DNA from: Candidatus Solirubrobacter pratensis
GTDB taxonomy: Bacteria > Actinomycetota > Thermoleophilia > Solirubrobacterales > Solirubrobacteraceae
Direction of reading: 5' to 3'
Assembly: GCF_000425945.1 (NCBI RefSeq)
Contig: NZ_AUEK01000007.1
Span: forward strand, 496,001 to 560,000
DNA length: 64,000 nt
The notes beneath the pieces were generated by a model that did not search any database, was not told the origin of the DNA, and worked only from the letters and a program-made list of their open reading frames with translations. Of this stretch, positions 26,955-35,212 are shown one piece after another; the first letter of the stretch is position 1, and each line of letters begins with the position of its first letter. The position numbers and the translations under genes are program-made.

Positions 26955-27467
26955 GTGATGGCGGAGACGATGGTCAGGATGGGCGAGTTGGCAGCTTCAG
27001 CCGGTTCCGCGGACGTGCTCGTGGCGCTCGGCCTCGGCTCGTGCATCGGGCTCGCGCTCGTCGACCGGCGGACCGGCGTGGCCGGTCTCGCCCACGTCGT
27101 CCTGCCCGCGTCGGAGGGGCACTCCGCCGGCCAGAACCGGATGAAGTTCGCCGACTTCGCGGTGCCGGAGCTGATCCACCGCGTCGTCCGCCTCGGCGGC
27201 CGCAAGCAGAAGCTCGAGGCCGTGCTGGTCGGGGGCGCGAGCATGTTCGCGGTCAGCTCGGGCACGCTCGAGGTCGGCCAGCGCAACGAAGCCGCGGTGC
27301 GCGAGCAGCTCGAGGCGCAGCGCATCCCGGTGATCGCGGCGGAGACCGGTGGCAACCGCGGGCGGACGATCCGCGTGCACCTCGACGACATGCGCATCAG
27401 CGTGCGCGAAGCCGGCGGAAAGGAAGCGAACGTCATGACGCCCCAAGGCGCGCTGGTGGGCGCATGA
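26955..27467 (+). CDS. cheD: Chemoreceptor glutamine deamidase CheD
   Basis: 170 aa. Catalytic C30 (GLGSCIGLAL) and H47 (LAHVVLP) of the CheD deamidase are present, with the conserved 'GGASMF' loop. It deamidates receptor Gln residues and is inhibited or recruited by CheC. GTG 26955 directly abuts the cheC stop; ATG 26958 is an equally good start. Overlaps fliM by 4 nt (ATGA). Confidence 0.95.
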   Translation: MMAETMVRMGELAASAGSADVLVALGLGSCIGLALVDRRTGVAGLAHVVLPASEGHSAGQNRMKFADFAVPELIHRVVRLGGRKQKLEAVLVGGASMFAVSSGTLEVGQRNEAAVREQLEAQRIPVIAAETGGNRGRTIRVHLDDMRISVREAGGKEANVMTPQGALVGA

Positions 27468-28429
27468 GCGGCCAGGTCCTGAGCCCTGACGCGATCGCCG
27501 CGCTGGTCGACGCCGCGCGCGACGGCCGGCTGTCGGACGAGACCCCGGCGCCGCAGCGGCGCCGCCGGATGCGCGCGGTCGACTTCACGCGCCCGACGAA
27601 GTTCACGGCCGATCAGGAGCGCCGGCTGCGCCGCACGCTCGAGGCCTTCTGCCGCACCGCCTCGACGCGCCTGTCGGCGGAGCTGCGGGTGCCGCTCGAG
27701 CTCGAGCTGCTCACGAGCACGCAGCTGACGTGGGCCAACGCGCATACGCAGGTGCCGTCGAATTCGCTGGCCGCGATCTTCGAGGCGCAGCCGATCGACA
27801 CGCGCATGCTGCTGGTCGCCGAGAGCAGCCTCGTGCTGGGAGCGATCGAGCTGCTCCTCGGCGGATCGATCAACGGCGGCTTCAAGGAGCGCCGCATGAC
27901 CGACATCGACCTCGCGCTCGGCAAGCACTTCTTCGAGCGCCTGCTCGGCCAGCTGACGATGATCTGGACCGACGTCGCCGGGCTCGAGCTCAGGCTCGAC
28001 AGCGTCGACTCGCACATGGAGACGGCGCAGATGGTCTCGGTCTCCGAGCCGACGCTGTCGCTGATGATGGAGGCGCGCCTGCAGGGCACGTCCGCCACGC
28101 TCGCGCTGCTGATCCCGTGGTCGGCGATCGCGCCGGTGGCCGACTCCTTGGGCGCGCGCGAGCAGACCAGGGGCGTCCAGAACGAGGGCGATCGCAACTC
28201 GGTCCGCCGCGCCGTGGGCAACGTCGAGATGACGCTGCGCGCCGAGGTGGCGGCCGTCGAGATGCCGATCGAAGCCGTGCTCGCGCTGCGCGAGGGTGAC
28301 CTGCTGCGGCTCAACGCGCCGGCCTCCGGCGGCGTGACGCTGTTCGCGGACAAGGTGCCGGTCAAGACCGCAAAGCCCGGCCGCAACGGCAGCCGCCGCG
28401 CGGTCCAGGTGACGGGAGCCGTGCGATGA
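27464..28429 (+). CDS. fliM: Flagellar motor switch protein FliM
   Basis: 321 aa from ATG 27464. The N-terminal 'VLSPDAIAALVDAA' corresponds to the CheY-binding peptide (LSQxEIDALL-like, degenerate). The middle CheC-like domain (~45-230) and C-terminal SpoA domain (~245-315) follow. FliM sits in the cytoplasmic C-ring and changes rotation sense when CheY-P binds. No other flagellar structural gene except fliY is in the window, so the main flagellar cluster must lie elsewhere. Confidence 0.95.
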   Translation: MSGQVLSPDAIAALVDAARDGRLSDETPAPQRRRRMRAVDFTRPTKFTADQERRLRRTLEAFCRTASTRLSAELRVPLELELLTSTQLTWANAHTQVPSNSLAAIFEAQPIDTRMLLVAESSLVLGAIELLLGGSINGGFKERRMTDIDLALGKHFFERLLGQLTMIWTDVAGLELRLDSVDSHMETAQMVSVSEPTLSLMMEARLQGTSATLALLIPWSAIAPVADSLGAREQTRGVQNEGDRNSVRRAVGNVEMTLRAEVAAVEMPIEAVLALREGDLLRLNAPASGGVTLFADKVPVKTAKPGRNGSRRAVQVTGAVR

Positions 28430-28499
28430 GGGCGAAGCCTCGGCCTGCGGCCTCGTTTCGCTTGGAGTGTTCGCCCAGAGGGCGAAACTCCCGGGGGTG
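28430..28499 (+). promoter_or_regulatory. Alternative hairpins in the fliM-fliY gap
   Basis: TTCGCCC (28470-28476) can pair either with GGGCGAA at 28430-28436 or with GGGCGAA at 28480-28486 (3-nt loop). The second hairpin ends just before the fliY ribosome site (GGGGGTGG). Mutually exclusive pairing inside an otherwise tightly packed operon suggests control of fliY translation or an mRNA processing site. Confidence 0.5.
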
Positions 28500-28505
28500 G
28501 TACGT

Positions 28506-29420
28506 ATGAGCGCGGGTGATGCGCTGCAGCGGCTCGGCAGCTCGACCGCGGAGGCGTGCGTCGGCGTGCTCGAGATGTTCGCGCCCGGCAAGGTGACGGT
28601 CGGCGATCCCACCGTCGCCGCGGACGCCAAGGCGGCGTTCAACGGCCTGCGCGTGCCGGCCGTCGCGATGTCGGTCTCCTACATCGACGGCGTCACCGGC
28701 GGCAACGTGTTCATCATCACCCACGACGGCGCCAAGAAGCTGGCCGCCGCGATGATGGGCATGGAGCAGCCGGAGGATCCGGACGCGCCCGAGCTCTCCG
28801 AGCTCGAGGAGTCCGCCGTCTCGGAGGCCATGAACCAGATGATGGCGATGGCCGCCGGCGCGACCTCGTCGGTGCTCGGCACCGAGGTCGAGATCGGCAC
28901 GCCCCAGACGAAGACGTTCACGTCCTCCGACGACTTCGCCGGCGCGTACGCGAGCACCCCCCACGCGGTGCACACCTCCTTCTCGATCTGCGGCGAGCCG
29001 GCCAGGCTCGTCCAGCTGATCCCCAATGCCTTCGTGATCCGCATGTCGAGCGCGCTCGACGAGCTGGGCTCGGAGGTCCTCAACGATGGGCCCGCTCCGG
29101 CGGGCAGCGCCACTTCCTCGCGCGCGCTGGCCTCGTCGCCGTCGCTTGCGGGGATCCCCGTACGTGTCTGGGCCGAGCTCGGGCGCGCGCGGATGCCTTC
29201 GGCTCAGCTGGTCGGCCTCCCCCCGGGGGCGGTGGTCGAGCTGGATCGCCAGGCGGATGAGCCGATCGACCTGTACGTCAACGGCTCCAAGTTCGCCACC
29301 GGTCGTCTGGTGGTGGTCGATGGAACCGACTGGGCCGTGCGCATCGATCACGTGCTCGACAACCCCAACGCACATATGGAATCCGGAATGGAGGTGGCCC
29401 GATGGCCCGAATCCTGGTAG
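28506..29420 (+). CDS. fliY: Flagellar motor switch phosphatase FliY / FliN
   Basis: 304 aa from ATG 28506, preceded by GGGGGTGG. It combines a CheC-like domain (~1-190) with a C-terminal FliN/SpoA domain (~215-300). One phosphatase signature is intact (S103, E107, N110, P133). The first is degenerate: S12 and E16 remain, but V19 replaces the essential Asn. It should therefore dephosphorylate CheY-P at the motor with one active site. The SpoA domain builds the C-ring with FliM. Overlaps cheY by 19 nt. Confidence 0.92.
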   Translation: MSAGDALQRLGSSTAEACVGVLEMFAPGKVTVGDPTVAADAKAAFNGLRVPAVAMSVSYIDGVTGGNVFIITHDGAKKLAAAMMGMEQPEDPDAPELSELEESAVSEAMNQMMAMAAGATSSVLGTEVEIGTPQTKTFTSSDDFAGAYASTPHAVHTSFSICGEPARLVQLIPNAFVIRMSSALDELGSEVLNDGPAPAGSATSSRALASSPSLAGIPVRVWAELGRARMPSAQLVGLPPGAVVELDRQADEPIDLYVNGSKFATGRLVVVDGTDWAVRIDHVLDNPNAHMESGMEVARWPESW

Positions 29421-29761
29421 TCGACGATGCCGCTTTCATGCGCAAGATGGTCAGCGACGTGCTGACCCAGGGCGGCCACGAGGTGGTGGGCGAGGCGGGC
29501 AACGGCCAGGAGGCGATCGCGCGCTTCCACGAGCTCAAGCCGGAGCTGACGACCCTGGACATCACGATGCCCGAGAAGGACGGCCTCTCCGCCCTCAAGG
29601 AGATCGTGCAGCTCGACCCGGGCGCGCGCGTGATCATGTGCTCCGCGCTCGGGCAGGAGTCCAAGGTGCTCGAGTCGATCAAGCTCGGCGCGAAGGACTT
29701 CGTCGTCAAGCCGTTCCAGGCCGACCGCGTGCTCGAGGCCGTCGCCAAGGCGCTCGCGTAG
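29402..29761 (+). CDS. cheY: Chemotaxis response regulator CheY
   Basis: 119 aa single receiver: DD pair (VVDD, 7-9), phospho-acceptor D53 (TLDITMPEKDG), S81 and K103 (FVVKPF). It matches the Bacillus/Thermotoga CheY type ('AAFMRKMVSDVL', 'MCSALGQESKV'). Phosphorylated by CheA, it binds FliM; dephosphorylated by CheC/FliY. Last gene of the operon, followed by a strong hairpin terminator. Confidence 0.97.
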   Translation: MARILVVDDAAFMRKMVSDVLTQGGHEVVGEAGNGQEAIARFHELKPELTTLDITMPEKDGLSALKEIVQLDPGARVIMCSALGQESKVLESIKLGAKDFVVKPFQADRVLEAVAKALA

Positions 29762-29784
29762 GCGCTCTGGCCGGTTCGTCGGTG

Positions 29785-29809
29785 ACGGGCGGCCCGGCGG
29801 GCCGCCCGT
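29785..29809. terminator. Terminator after the che-fli operon
   Basis: A perfect 11-bp stem, ACGGGCGGCCC / GGGCCGCCCGT, with a 3-nt loop, 24 nt after the cheY stop. There is only a weak T tract on the plus strand. It also lies 22 nt beyond the end of the convergent small gene at 29831, so it may serve both. Confidence 0.75.
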
Positions 29810-29830
29810 TCGCCGTTGACGGCCGCGAAC

Positions 29831-29995
29831 CTAGAGGACCTTGTGCAGGAAGCAGACGCCCGTGGGAACGGGCCTGCCGTTCTTGTCCAGGCGCGTCTGG
29901 GCGCTCTGGCCCTCGGCGAGGGCGGCGCCGACGGAGAGGCCGAGCGCGCACAGCGCGGCGACCATGGTGCAGGCGATCGTGCGGAACCTGGACAT
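29831..29995 (-). CDS. Small secreted protein of unknown function
   Basis: 54 aa from ATG 29995, with an excellent ribosome site (AGGAGAG, ~5 nt spacing). Residues 1-25 form a signal peptide (basic MSRFR, hydrophobic TMVAALCALGLSVGAA, cleavage near ALA-EG). The mature part is only ~29 residues and is hydrophilic, with one Cys near the C-terminus (VPTGVCFLHKVL). I recognise no family. The ribosome site and the clean signal peptide support a real gene. Convergent with cheY; one copy of the repeated intergenic element (30092-30272) lies upstream. Confidence 0.6.
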   Translation of the reverse strand: MSRFRTIACTMVAALCALGLSVGAALAEGQSAQTRLDKNGRPVPTGVCFLHKVL

Positions 29996-30091
29996 CTCTC
30001 TCCTGGTGATCGGCCGCGCCGAGCGCCGGCCGCATGCTCCTGGACGCATGTCCGGTTCAGAACAGTGCGTCCAGGACCCACAATGCAGCCC

Positions 30092-30272
30092 CGGTCAGCA
30101 GGACGGTCGAACCCTCGAGCCGCGTTGCCGCGCGACGAGAGGGAGGAAGGTGGGAACATGGGCTCCGAGGTCTGTGGAACCCCGAGCCGCAGTTGCGAGC
30201 GAGCGCCTCCAAGGCGCTCGTGCTCGTTAACGGCCGCTGGAGCTCCGCCCTGTATCCGACGTCCGTCCAGCG
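30092..30272. ncRNA. Candidate structured RNA element, copy A
   Basis: Homologous to 35213-35385 (copy B). Shared blocks in the same order include CGGTCAG, AGGACGGTCGA, GCGTTGCCGCGC, GAGCGAGCGCC, CTCGTTAACGGC and GTATCCGAC, with nearly equal spacing (143 versus 142 nt to the end of GTTAACGGC, then 17 nt to GTATC in both). Stem CCCTCG (30112-30117) pairs with CGAGAGGG (30136-30143, 2-nt bulge). A long hairpin GAGCGAGCGCCT / AGGCGCTCG-TG-CTC ends the core, and CGCTGGA / TCCAGCG may close the tail. Strand unknown. A weak plus-strand promoter (TTCAGA-N17-CACAAT) would start transcription at ~30091. On the minus strand it would be the leader of the small secreted gene. Confidence 0.55.
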
Positions 30273-30281
30273 TCCCGAAAG

Positions 30282-31121
30282 CTAAGGCATCGCCAGCAGC
30301 CGGCGGCGCTGGGCTTCGATGTCGAGGTCCGGCTCAGGCCAGCGCAGCGCCAGCTCCTCCAGGTGCTCGATCAGCAGCGCCGTGACGGCCCAGTTGCGGT
30401 ACCACTTGCGATCCGCGGGGACGACGTGCCATGGCGCGACCTCGCTCGTGCAGCGCTCGAGCGCGTCCTCGTAGGCGTCCAGGTACTCGTCCCAGCGCTC
30501 GCGGGCGTCGAGGTCGGCCGGGTCGAACTTCCAGTGCTTGGTCGGGTCGTCCAGGCGCGCGAGCAGGCGCTTGCGCTGCTCTCCGGGCGAGATGTGCAGG
30601 AAGCACTTGACGATCCGCGTCCCGCCCGCGGCGAGCTCGGCCTCGAACCGGTTGATCGCGTCGTAGCGGCGCATCCACGTGCGGCGCTCGGCGAGCCCGA
30701 GCACGCGCACGGTGACGACGTCCTCGTAGTGGGAACGGTCGAACACGCCGACCTGGCCGGGCCGCGGCACCCGCTTGCGGATCCGCCACAGGAAGTCGTG
30801 CCGGCGCTCCTCCGGGGTCGGCGGCCCGAACGCGGCGGCGTGCACGCCCGCCGGGTCCAGCAGGCCGACGACGTGGCGGACCGTCCCGCCCTTGCCGGAC
30901 GTGTCCATCCCCTGCAGCACGAGCAGCACGCTGCGCGTCCCGCCCAGGCGCCCCTCGGCGTAGAGCTGCTCCTGCAGCGTCGAGAGCCTCTCGGCGTGCG
31001 CGGCCATCGCGGCCTGCGCCTTGCCCTTGCCGCCCTTGAAGCCGGGCGTGGACCGGGCGTCGATGCCGCGCAGGTCGAGCGCTCCCGGCGGGACTCGCAG
31101 GGTGTCGCTGACGCGCGCCAT
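30282..31121 (-). CDS. Polyphosphate kinase 2 family (polyphosphate:nucleotide phosphotransferase)
   Basis: 279 aa from ATG 31121; the longer in-frame start at 31199 would run into the divergent gene. P-loop 'LQGMDTSGKGG', Walker B/lid region 'VFDRSHYEDVVTVRV' and 'RRTWMRRYDAINRFE' are typical of single-domain PPK2. It transfers phosphate between polyphosphate and nucleoside mono- or diphosphates; the class cannot be decided from motifs alone. The C-terminal 'WYRNWAVTALLIEHLE' is also characteristic. Divergent from the PP2C gene with a 34-bp gap, so their promoters overlap. Confidence 0.93.
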   Translation of the reverse strand: MARVSDTLRVPPGALDLRGIDARSTPGFKGGKGKAQAAMAAHAERLSTLQEQLYAEGRLGGTRSVLLVLQGMDTSGKGGTVRHVVGLLDPAGVHAAAFGPPTPEERRHDFLWRIRKRVPRPGQVGVFDRSHYEDVVTVRVLGLAERRTWMRRYDAINRFEAELAAGGTRIVKCFLHISPGEQRKRLLARLDDPTKHWKFDPADLDARERWDEYLDAYEDALERCTSEVAPWHVVPADRKWYRNWAVTALLIEHLEELALRWPEPDLDIEAQRRRLLAMP

Positions 31122-31155
31122 GGCGCGCGAGTCTATGCAAGTAGGGTGTGCGCGC

Positions 31156-33708
31156 ATGCAGCGCGCAGGACGGGGGTGGGCGCGCGCCGCGATCGACACG
31201 GCCGACCGGCTGCTCGAGCGGCGCGAGCCGGGAGTTGCGCGGCGCCTCGAGCCGCGGGAGCGGAGGACGGAGTCCGCCGCCGCGGTGCTGTTCGTGCTCG
31301 TTGCGGGGCTGCTGCTCGCGCGCTCGGACGACCCATGGCCGAGCGCGCTGACGATCGCCGGGCTGGTCGCGACCTACGCCACGCTCGGGGAGATCAGGCT
31401 GCAGCTCGGCCCCGGGCTGGTCGGGCCGACGCAGCTCGCGTTCATCCCGCTGCTGTTCCTGGCGCCGCCGCTCGCCGTCCCCGCGTTGGTCGCCGTCGGC
31501 GAGCTGATCGGCGAGCTGCGAGCGATCGCGGCGCGGCGCGCGCATCCCGAGCGCGCGCTGGTCGCGCTCGCCGACAGCTGGTACTCGGTCGGGCCCGCCG
31601 TCGTCATCGCGCTGTTCGCCCCCGACCGCTCGTGGGGCGTCGTCGTCCTCGCGCTCGCCGCCCAGTTCGCGACCGACTTCGCCGTCTCGAGCGCGCGCGA
31701 GTGGTTCGGGGCGGGAATCCCGCCGGGCCGGCTCGCGCCCGTGATGGGGCTGATCCACGTCGTCGACGCGCTGCTGACGCCGGTGGGCGTGCTCGTCGTG
31801 CTCGCCTCGGACGGCCATCCAGCAGCGTTCGTCCTCGTGCTCGGCCCTGCGGTCCTGCTGGCGGCGATCGGGCACGAGCGCGCGACGCGGATCGAGCGCG
31901 AGCTGGAGCTGGGGCGCGCGTACCGGCGCTCGGCCGGCGAGCTGCAGCACGCCTACGGGCGCATCGGCGAGGCGGTCGCGTCGCGCCTGGACCGCTCCGA
32001 GCTCGAGCGCCTGCTCGTGACCGCCACGGTCGGCGCGCTGCAGGCCGATCGCGCGCGGCTGAGCGAGGAGGAGCCGGCCGCGGACGGCGCGCTCTCGGTC
32101 CCGCTGCCGGGCCAGCGCGAACGGCTCACCGTCGAGCGCGCCGCGCGGCCGTTCGACGCGGACGAGCGCGAGCTGCTCGAGCGGCTCGCGGCGCAGGCCG
32201 CCGCCTCGCTGGAGAACCTCGAGCTGCACGAGCTGATGCGCAAGAGCGAGGCCGAGCAGCGCGCCGTGCTGGAGGGCGTCTCGGAGGCGATCTTCGCGGA
32301 GGACGCGAGCGGTGCCGTCGTCTACGCCAACGCGACCGCCGTGCGGCTGCTCGGCGCGCCACCCGATCCGCGGCGTCTGCAGCTGGCCGACGAGGACGGC
32401 GTCGCGGTCGCGGCCGAGCGCCTGCCGGGCCGCCGCGCGCTGGCGGGCGAGCGCCCGCGGCCGCTGGTGGTGCGCTACGAGGACGACCGCTGGGCGCGCG
32501 TGAAGGCGAGCCCGGTGCTCGACGAGCAGGGCGAGGCGCGGCTCGCGATCACGGTGATCGAGGACATCACCGAGCTCAAGCAGGCCGAGCGCGCGCAGCG
32601 CTTCCTCGCCGACAGCGCGCGGGCGCTGGGCGCCTCGCTCGAGCTCGAGGAGACGCTCCCGGCGGTCGCACGGCTGGCGGTGCCGGAGATCGCCGACGGG
32701 TGCGAGCTGCACGTGCTCGGCGAGCGTGAGCTGCAGCGGCTCGCGGCCGAGCCGGCGCCGTCGGCCGACGCCGCGCTCGCGGCGCGCATCCACGAGGTCG
32801 TCCGCACCGGCCTCCCCCACCTCCGCGACGACGCGATCGTCGTGCCGATGCGTGCGCCGGCGCGGATCGTCGGCGCGATCGCGCTGACCGGCTCTCGGCG
32901 GGCGTTCGGGCCGCAGGAGCTGGCGCTCGCCGAGCAGCTCGGGCTGCACGCCGGCGCGGTCGTCGACACGGCGCGGCTCTACCGCACGCGCTCGGCGATC
33001 GCGCAGACGCTGCAGGCCTCGCTGCTGCCGCCCGTGCTGCCGGAGATCGGGGCGCTGGAGAGCGCGGCGCTCTACCGCGCGGCGGGTGAGGGCTACGAGG
33101 TCGGCGGCGACTTCTACGACGTGTTCTCGACCGGCGCCTCGCAGTGGTTCGCGGTGATCGGCGACGTCTGCGGCAAGGGCGCCGAGGCGGCCGCCGTGAC
33201 CGCGCTGGCCCGCTACACGCTGCGGGCGGCGGTCGTGCAGCACCGCTCGCCGGCGCGGATGCTGCACTGGCTCAACGACGCGATGCTGCGCCAGCGCACC
33301 GGCGCGATCCGCTTCGCGACGATCGCCTGCGTGCGCTTCGACCTCGACGGGGACGGCGTGACGGCGACGGTCTCCTGCGGCGGCCACCCGACGCCGCGCA
33401 TCCTGCGCGGGACGGGTTCGGTGGAGGAGGTCGGGGTGCCCGGCACGCTGCTCGGCGCCCTGCCCGAGATCCGGCTCGAGGAGCGCTCCGTGCGGCTGGC
33501 CGGCGGCGACGCGCTCGTGCTCTACACCGACGGCCTCACCGAGGCGGGCTCGCCGCGGCGGGTCTGGACGCCCGCGCAGCTCGACGCGGCGGTCGCCGCG
33601 AGGCGCGGGGGCTCGGCGCAGGAGATCGTCGAGCGCCTGGCGCAGGAGGCGCTGCGGGGCGAGCCGCCGCGCGACGATCTCGCGCTGCTGGCGATGAAGG
33701 TGCGCTAG
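31156..33708 (+). CDS. Membrane sensor PP2C (SpoIIE/RsbU-type) phosphatase
   Basis: 850 aa from ATG 31156. An N-terminal domain of several TM helices (~45-240), GAF (~270-395), PAS (~395-515), second GAF (~515-640) and a PPM/SpoIIE phosphatase domain (~655-850) with 'EVGGDFYDVF', 'IGDVCGKGAEAA' and 'YTDGLTEA'. Such proteins dephosphorylate anti-anti-sigma (STAS) partners in stress signalling; no partner is nearby. The membrane domain (WPSALTIAGL... GEIRLQL) resembles that of the two adjacent HD-GYP proteins. Its stop codon overlaps that of the convergent HD-GYP gene (CTAG). Confidence 0.9.
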   Translation: MQRAGRGWARAAIDTADRLLERREPGVARRLEPRERRTESAAAVLFVLVAGLLLARSDDPWPSALTIAGLVATYATLGEIRLQLGPGLVGPTQLAFIPLLFLAPPLAVPALVAVGELIGELRAIAARRAHPERALVALADSWYSVGPAVVIALFAPDRSWGVVVLALAAQFATDFAVSSAREWFGAGIPPGRLAPVMGLIHVVDALLTPVGVLVVLASDGHPAAFVLVLGPAVLLAAIGHERATRIERELELGRAYRRSAGELQHAYGRIGEAVASRLDRSELERLLVTATVGALQADRARLSEEEPAADGALSVPLPGQRERLTVERAARPFDADERELLERLAAQAAASLENLELHELMRKSEAEQRAVLEGVSEAIFAEDASGAVVYANATAVRLLGAPPDPRRLQLADEDGVAVAAERLPGRRALAGERPRPLVVRYEDDRWARVKASPVLDEQGEARLAITVIEDITELKQAERAQRFLADSARALGASLELEETLPAVARLAVPEIADGCELHVLGERELQRLAAEPAPSADAALAARIHEVVRTGLPHLRDDAIVVPMRAPARIVGAIALTGSRRAFGPQELALAEQLGLHAGAVVDTARLYRTRSAIAQTLQASLLPPVLPEIGALESAALYRAAGEGYEVGGDFYDVFSTGASQWFAVIGDVCGKGAEAAAVTALARYTLRAAVVQHRSPARMLHWLNDAMLRQRTGAIRFATIACVRFDLDGDGVTATVSCGGHPTPRILRGTGSVEEVGVPGTLLGALPEIRLEERSVRLAGGDALVLYTDGLTEAGSPRRVWTPAQLDAAVAARRGGSAQEIVERLAQEALRGEPPRDDLALLAMKVR

Positions 33709-35153
33709 GCGGCGACGCGCGGGCGCGCGTAGTCTGCGACGCGGCGCTCGAACGCCAGCTCGGACTCGAAGTCGGCGGCGTCGGAGTGCGAGAACTTGAC
33801 GCGGCGCTCGAGGATCACGCGCTCGAACGTCTCGACGACGAGCGGGTCGAGCTGGGTGCCGGAGACCCGGCGCAGCTCGGCCAGCGCGGCCTCGGAGCTG
33901 ACCGGGCGCCGGTAGGAGTCGCGCGAGGTCATCACGTCGTAGGTGTCGGCGGCGGAGATGATCCGCGAACCGAGCGGGATCGCCTCGCCGGAGATCCCCG
34001 CCGGGTATCCGCCGCCCGAGAACCGCTCGTGGTGGTACATCACGATCTCCGCGACGGGGCCGTAGCCCTCGATCCGTTCGACGAGCTTGGCGCCCTGCTC
34101 GGGGTGCAGCTTGATCAGCTGCCACTCGTCGTCGGTGAGCTTGCGATCGGCGAACAGCACGGAGTCGGGCAGGATGAACTTGCCGATGTCGTGCAGCAAC
34201 GCCGCCGTGTGGATGAGCTCCTGCTCGCGCTCGGGCAGGCCGAGCATGCGCGCCACCTCCCGCGAATAGCGAGCAACGGCGGCCGAGTGGCGCGCGGTCA
34301 TCGCGTCCCGCATCGACAGCGTCTGCAGCACCGTGGAGAGCACGCCAACCTGCAGCGAGGCGAGCTCCTTGGTCCGCCGCGTCAGCTCGATCCCGCGCTC
34401 ATACGCCTCCACGCCGGCGCGGATGAGGTACTGGAAGACGAACAGGACGACCGCGAGCAGTCCGACGGCGCCGACGCCGATGCGGCTGTAGCTGAACGCG
34501 ACCGCCGAGGTCAGCAGCGCGGTCGCGAACTCGAACGGGAGCACGGTCACGTAGACCGTCTGCCACGACTCGCGGAAGTTGATCCCGCGGACGGTCTTGA
34601 GGTACAGCGCGACCGAGGCGAAGTTGGTCGCGTTCATCAGCATGTAGACGAGCCCGACGAGCGCCGCGAACCCGAGCGCCTGCTCGTCGCCGAACGCGCT
34701 GCCGGCCGTGGCGACCCGGATGATCCAGCCGCCGATCAACGGGAAGGCGACGAACGTCATCGCGTTCCACAGCGCGTCGCGCAGCGGGCGCCGGCGCGCG
34801 AGGTCGTCGACGAGCACCGACGTCGCGCCGATCGCGGCGGCGGGAGCGGGCCCCAGCAGCGCCATCGCGAGCACGAGCGCGAGGAACGAGCCCGACATGC
34901 GCACGCGCCGCAGCTCGATCGTCATCGCCTCGCTGCCGATCGCCAGGATCAGCAGCAGCACGACGAGGTAGCCGGGCCGCCAGTCCGCAGCCCGCGACGA
35001 CACGACCGCCAGCGCCGCGCCGGCGGTCAGCGCCAGCACTTCCACGAGCAGGATGAAGCGAGCTCGTCGCAAACCACCCCGGTACTCGGCAGCGACCCCG
35101 CTCGACTTGAAGGATGCGGAGCTCCGACCGTCCGTTTGTCCGTCTAGTGACAC
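33705..35153 (-). CDS. Membrane HD-GYP domain protein (probable c-di-GMP phosphodiesterase), copy 1
   Basis: 482 aa. About 6-7 TM helices (residues 33-250), a short coiled coil, then an HD-GYP domain: H289, H321-D322 (LLHDIGKF), H350 (LHPEQG), H374-H375 (HHERFSGGGYP). All metal-binding and GYP residues are present, so c-di-GMP hydrolysis is expected. The start GTG 35153 lacks a ribosome site; a TTG near residue 28 is an alternative. Tandem paralogue of the gene at 35387, with long stretches of near-identical DNA in the HD-GYP half. An RNA-like element (copy B) separates them. Confidence 0.9.
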   Translation of the reverse strand: MSLDGQTDGRSSASFKSSGVAAEYRGGLRRARFILLVEVLALTAGAALAVVSSRAADWRPGYLVVLLLILAIGSEAMTIELRRVRMSGSFLALVLAMALLGPAPAAAIGATSVLVDDLARRRPLRDALWNAMTFVAFPLIGGWIIRVATAGSAFGDEQALGFAALVGLVYMLMNATNFASVALYLKTVRGINFRESWQTVYVTVLPFEFATALLTSAVAFSYSRIGVGAVGLLAVVLFVFQYLIRAGVEAYERGIELTRRTKELASLQVGVLSTVLQTLSMRDAMTARHSAAVARYSREVARMLGLPEREQELIHTAALLHDIGKFILPDSVLFADRKLTDDEWQLIKLHPEQGAKLVERIEGYGPVAEIVMYHHERFSGGGYPAGISGEAIPLGSRIISAADTYDVMTSRDSYRRPVSSEAALAELRRVSGTQLDPLVVETFERVILERRVKFSHSDAADFESELAFERRVADYARPRVAA

Positions 35154-35212
35154 TCTGAAAGAAGGAGGGTTCGCTTTACCGAGACTTTGCCGGTGCTCGG
35201 CAACCTGTGCCT

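Noticed and set aside
30334..34125. Very long open frame antisense to the PP2C and PPK2 genes
   Set aside because: Low-complexity Arg/Ala/Gly-rich translation typical of high-GC antisense frames; the opposite strand encodes well-conserved domains throughout.
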